From: Planctomycetota bacterium | Lineage (GTDB): Bacteria; Planctomycetota; Planctomycetia; Gemmatales; Gemmataceae | Assembly: GCA_003669555.1 (NCBI GenBank) | Contig: QWOS01000115.1 | Coordinates: forward strand, 1 to 45,291 | Reading direction: 5' to 3' | Length of the DNA: 45,291 nucleotides | Shown: positions 43,181 through 45,291 of the stretch, in pieces | Numbering within the stretch: the first letter of the stretch is position 1 | Layout of the letters: each line of letters begins with the position of its first letter | The notes under the pieces: model-generated | What the model saw: only the letters and a program-made list of their open reading frames with translations | What the model was told of the DNA's origin: nothing | Databases searched by the model: none | Program-made: the position numbers and the translations under genes

Positions 43181-43915
43181 TTTAGTATCCCCCCTTAAAT
43201 CTGAAGCAGAACCTATATGAGGTATATTCTTATGAAGTTGCGTGGGAATCAACTCAATTGTGTTTTTGTCTAAGTGATGAGGGGATAGCCCAACCTCCTT
43301 TAAATAATCCACAGCGGCATTCCGGCTTGGAAGGCCCTTTTTCTTTGCAATGTGATCATAAACATAGTTGAAATCCGATAACGAACCATTTAGGGTTCCC
43401 GGTTTAAATTCGATTTGCCCTTTTGACCATTCAGAAAAAAGTGGGCGCCTATTTTTAAAGGGAATAGGTTTACCACCTGTAATAGCGTTAACTTCGGGAA
43501 TGTTTGATTCCCATAAACCATTTACCGGAGAGCCTTCGATCCATTTCCCATTCTTTCGTGGCAGGCGGGTTTTAGGGTTAATGCTAGGAGGCTTTACTGA
43601 TTTTCTAGCCTTATATATGTTTCTCGCGGCGACACCGGCCGCTCCAATTACTATCGCGCCAGCCGCCTTCTCTGCGGCATCTCCTGCCACTTTGTCAAGC
43701 ATAACTGGGCCAACTTGTTGAACCTCATCATAAAAGGACTGATCCAGACCATGGCCTATCGTTAAAGGTCCGTCAGAAATAGTCCTAATTTTGCTTTCAA
43801 GGTATCGCTGGGATCTTTTGGGATTAATGTAGGTTTTCCAAAAATCCCCAAATAAATTCTGATCTCCAACAGGTACAAAATACAACGGGTCAGACCGAAA
43901 CCACCATTCATCCAA
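42665..43915 (-). CDS. RHS toxin tip (LHH-type nuclease) in frame with SUKH immunity protein
   Basis: The open frame has 416 residues. It begins at the post-core PSGLDEWWF of an RHS protein. A linker with an Ala-rich hydrophobic stretch (about 75-98) follows. The toxin domain (about 120-242) has GGKPIPFKNRRPLFSEW, DYLKEVGLSPHH (His213/214), ELIPTQLH and IPHIG, the pattern of LHH nucleases of the HNH/Endo VII superfamily. From residue 246 the frame continues into a SUKH (SMI1/KNR4) immunity domain. The toxin would cut DNA or RNA in a rival cell. This segment is AT-rich (43381-43440 has 23/60 G+C) compared with the RHS core (44641-44700, 40/60), so the tip was probably acquired separately. It has no start of its own; a frameshift separates it from the RHS core. 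Confidence 0.8.
   Translation of the reverse strand: MDEWWFRSDPLYFVPVGDQNLFGDFWKTYINPKRSQRYLESKIRTISDGPLTIGHGLDQSFYDEVQQVGPVMLDKVAGDAAEKAAGAIVIGAAGVAARNIYKARKSVKPPSINPKTRLPRKNGKWIEGSPVNGLWESNIPEVNAITGGKPIPFKNRRPLFSEWSKGQIEFKPGTLNGSLSDFNYVYDHIAKKKGLPSRNAAVDYLKEVGLSPHHLDKNTIELIPTQLHKNIPHIGSASDLRGDTKMTFEKLLNLGPRLFKEKAKDLALVQKDIGPVATSSKIYRELLAFIGGAIIFDKGALFTCDESSPLNDRNGNQRLEVLFGFGDSDYSIKKEALRYADQLPPSFVPIGESPGGNLVCVNGDGVVYLWDHESQYEQGIWRIAGSIDEFLNRLSPENPVIGDTENVIESKSFLNF
43189..43194 (-). other. Homopolymer (six G on the coding strand) at the toxin-immunity junction
   Basis: With six G the toxin frame runs into the immunity protein. With five, the toxin would end in LRGILK and its TGA would overlap the immunity ATG in the classical ATGA form. 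The tract is also the core of the immunity gene ribosome site. Confidence 0.85.
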
Positions 43916-43926
43916 CCCACTAGGAT

Positions 43927-44304
43927 CTAACCCATTCCCCGGTTATTCCCAACAGCCCGGTACCAATTCTGATCCCCCGCGTTGAACCCCAGCGGATCAT
44001 TACTCAGCCACCTGCCCAGATTGGGGCTATAGACCCGATTCCTGAACTCATAATCCCCCGCCGCAATCCTTTCGGCGCCCTGGTGCAAAATCACCCAATC
44101 CTTGGCTGAACTCGACACCGTGGCCTCACTGCCATCCCGGAAGGTCACCTGCCCAAACGGCGTGTAGGTGTACCGCTCCTGCACCGTGCCGCCAGCATTC
44201 ACCAACGCCGTGGTGTTCCAGTTGGCATCCTGCAGCGAGTACAACCGCTCATCCAGCGACCCATTTCCATCCGTATCCCGATCCCTCAGCACCAAGCCAT
44301 CCAC
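43927..44304 (-). pseudogene. RHS repeat-associated core domain fragment
   Basis: This 125-codon piece contains the RHS core: ERYTYTPFGQVTF, DYEFRNRVYSPNLGRWLS, NDPLGFNAGDQNWYR and AVGNN. The frame then shifts. The expected next part (VDPSGL-like, here LDPSGLDEWWF) is present in another frame at the start of the toxin segment. It is joined to the upstream YD-repeat piece in the same frame through a TAG codon at 44305-44307 (WSPV-stop-VDGLVLRD), where Tyr is expected. Together the pieces form one gene broken by a nonsense change and a 1-nt frameshift. Confidence 0.9.
43937..43942 (-). other. Probable single-base frameshift in the RHS gene
   Basis: The coding strand reads AATAACCGGGGAATGGG. 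Adding one C would give NNPGNGLDPSGLDEWW, the normal end of an RHS core running into the toxin tip. The site is a C/G run, so assembly error is possible. Confidence 0.85.
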
Positions 44305-45066
44305 CTACACCGGGCTCCAGACATTCCGTGTCACCGTATTCGAACCGACCTTGGTCTCCAGCACCTGCCAATCGCTACTGAAGAAGCGGTCGGTAACCGT
44401 AGAACCGACGGTATCCGTCACATGCCGGTGTAGGGCATCGCGCCCATAAGTCACGATCACCACATTCGAGGTATTCTTGACCTGAACCACCTTGTTCCAG
44501 GCGTCATACACGAACCGGTAGTTGTTCTCATCCGTGGTCAGGTTGCCGTTGCTGTCATACACGGGCGTGGTGGCCCCACTGACAGAAGTGATTTCGTTCT
44601 GCTTGTTTGCCGACCTAGTCTGCGTGGTGCTGTTGGTGGTGATGGAGTCCCAGTTACCGGCAGCGTCGTAGTCCCAGGACTGGCTGGTGGTGGGGGAGCC
44701 TCTGACATCGGTCTTGGTGCCGTTCAGGGTGCCCAGCTTGTAGGTGGCGAGCTGATTCAGCGAGTCGTAGGTGTAGACCTCGCTGAGGGAGGCGATCACC
44801 TTGTTGTCCTTGTAGAGCCGCTTGCCATCGCGGTCATAGCCGTACTGGTAGCGATCGACATCCGTGCCGGAGCCGTTGATCCAGCGCTGATCGGCAATTC
44901 TGCCAAAGCGATCTAGGCCGGTGTATTGGTCGCCGGCATCGCCGACGGATTCGGTGGAGAGCTTGATGTAACTGAGATCCACGCCGGGTTGGGCATGGGC
45001 TCGTTTGACTACGGAGCCGAGGCCGAGGTAGCTGTAGGCTGTGTCCGTTAAACGAACCAGTCCCAA
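44305..45066 (-). pseudogene. RHS/YD-repeat protein fragment, 5' truncated
   Basis: This stretch has about 250 codons of YD repeats: YTGLDRFGRIADQRWING, YQYGYDRDGKRLYKDN, VYTYDSLNQLATYK, WDYDAAGNWDSI, NEITSVSG, PVYDSNGNLTTDENNYRF, VYDAWNKVVQVK and YGRDALHRHVT. These precede the RHS core in intact proteins and form the beta-cocoon shell that encloses the toxin. The 5' end is cut near 45045-45066 by an IS66 transposase remnant, so export and N-terminal regions are missing. It ends at an in-frame TAG (44305-44307). Confidence 0.9.
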
Positions 45067-45075
45067 ATGACCATT

Positions 45076-45291
45076 TCAGACGGTAGCTGTCCGACGAGCC
45101 GTTCGTTTCTTGTTTTTCCGCTCTTGGGCTTGGCGGTTCTCGAGGTCACGGTTGAGAAGGACCTTGTCGGGATTGGCCAGGGCCCATTGATCGGGTAGCA
45201 GCCCGTCGAGTGGTTTGCCTTCGGCCATGAGCACGGGCACCTTTTCGATGACATCGCGCAGGTACGGGTGGATGTCAAGATTGTGATTGGC
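45076..45291 (-). pseudogene. IS66-family transposase, C-terminal end (continues off window)
   Basis: Read from the right edge, 71 codons end at a TGA at 45076-45078: NHNLDIHPYLRDVIEKVPV, then LDGLLPDQWA, and a basic tail ERKNKKRTARR. The pattern of NxLDPxxYLxDVLxR followed by LLPxxW is that of the IS66 transposase C-terminal domain. Whether the rest of the element is intact is outside the window. The RHS gene is cut where this element ends. Confidence 0.8.

Noticed and set aside
45048-45278. 76-codon minus-strand frame near the right edge
   Set aside because: The other minus-strand frame over the same bases encodes the IS66 transposase C-terminus; this one is its shadow.

Overview
The window looks like a chromosome of a high-GC planctomycete, probably Gemmatales/Gemmataceae-like. 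This is inferred from family content: a DUF1559 pseudopilin-like protein, a DUF1501 protein, a PVC-type dehydrogenase/cytochrome c protein, a receptor-like Ser/Thr kinase, a neutral-ceramidase-like protein and a DUF6807/PmoA-like fragment. Most genes are strongly GC-rich. A few AT-rich patches stand out as recently exchanged DNA.

Positions 1-12.8 kb hold three consecutive genes of a type 2 BREX (Pgl, phage growth limitation) defence locus, all on the minus strand: pglW (NERD plus two kinase-like domains), pglX (adenine-specific DNA methyltransferase) and pglY (P-loop ATPase, running off the left edge). pglZ, brxD and brxHI would be expected beyond the left edge. Two things are unusual. The C-terminus of PglY carries tandem ~195-residue repeats, two of them almost identical in DNA over ~350 bp. 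The specificity region of pglX is an AT-rich patch in a very GC-rich gene. Positions 12.8-16.9 kb hold a zinc-ribbon membrane protein, a small secreted protein made of NIFGG repeats, and a tyrosine integrase next to the 3' end of tRNA-Ser(CGA). The BREX locus may therefore ride on a tRNA-borne genomic island that extends left out of the window.

Positions 17-37.4 kb look like ordinary chromosome. There is an RluA-type pseudouridine synthase, then a DUF1501 gene. Next come five tightly coupled minus-strand secreted-protein genes (sialidase, ceramidase-like, PVC dehydrogenase/cytochrome c, cysteine hydrolase, polysaccharide deacetylase). These are followed by a CE1/PHB-depolymerase-like esterase and a DUF1559 protein. 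The next group joins a bestrophin channel, a transmembrane kinase fused to a urea/amide-binding domain, a beta-carbonic anhydrase, arginine decarboxylase (speA) and dihydroorotate dehydrogenase (pyrD). The first four suggest, but do not prove, a bicarbonate/urea theme.

Positions 37.4-45.3 kb are a degraded mobile region. It contains pieces of IS3, IS4, IS66 and a REP-associated tyrosine transposase (RAYT), and a PmoA-like gene cut by the IS4 fragment. It also holds an intact secreted beta-trefoil protein and a broken RHS gene. The RHS tip encodes an AT-rich LHH-type nuclease toxin in frame with a SUKH immunity protein. A six-base homopolymer sits at the toxin-immunity junction: with one base fewer, the toxin would stop in a classical ATGA overlap with the immunity start.
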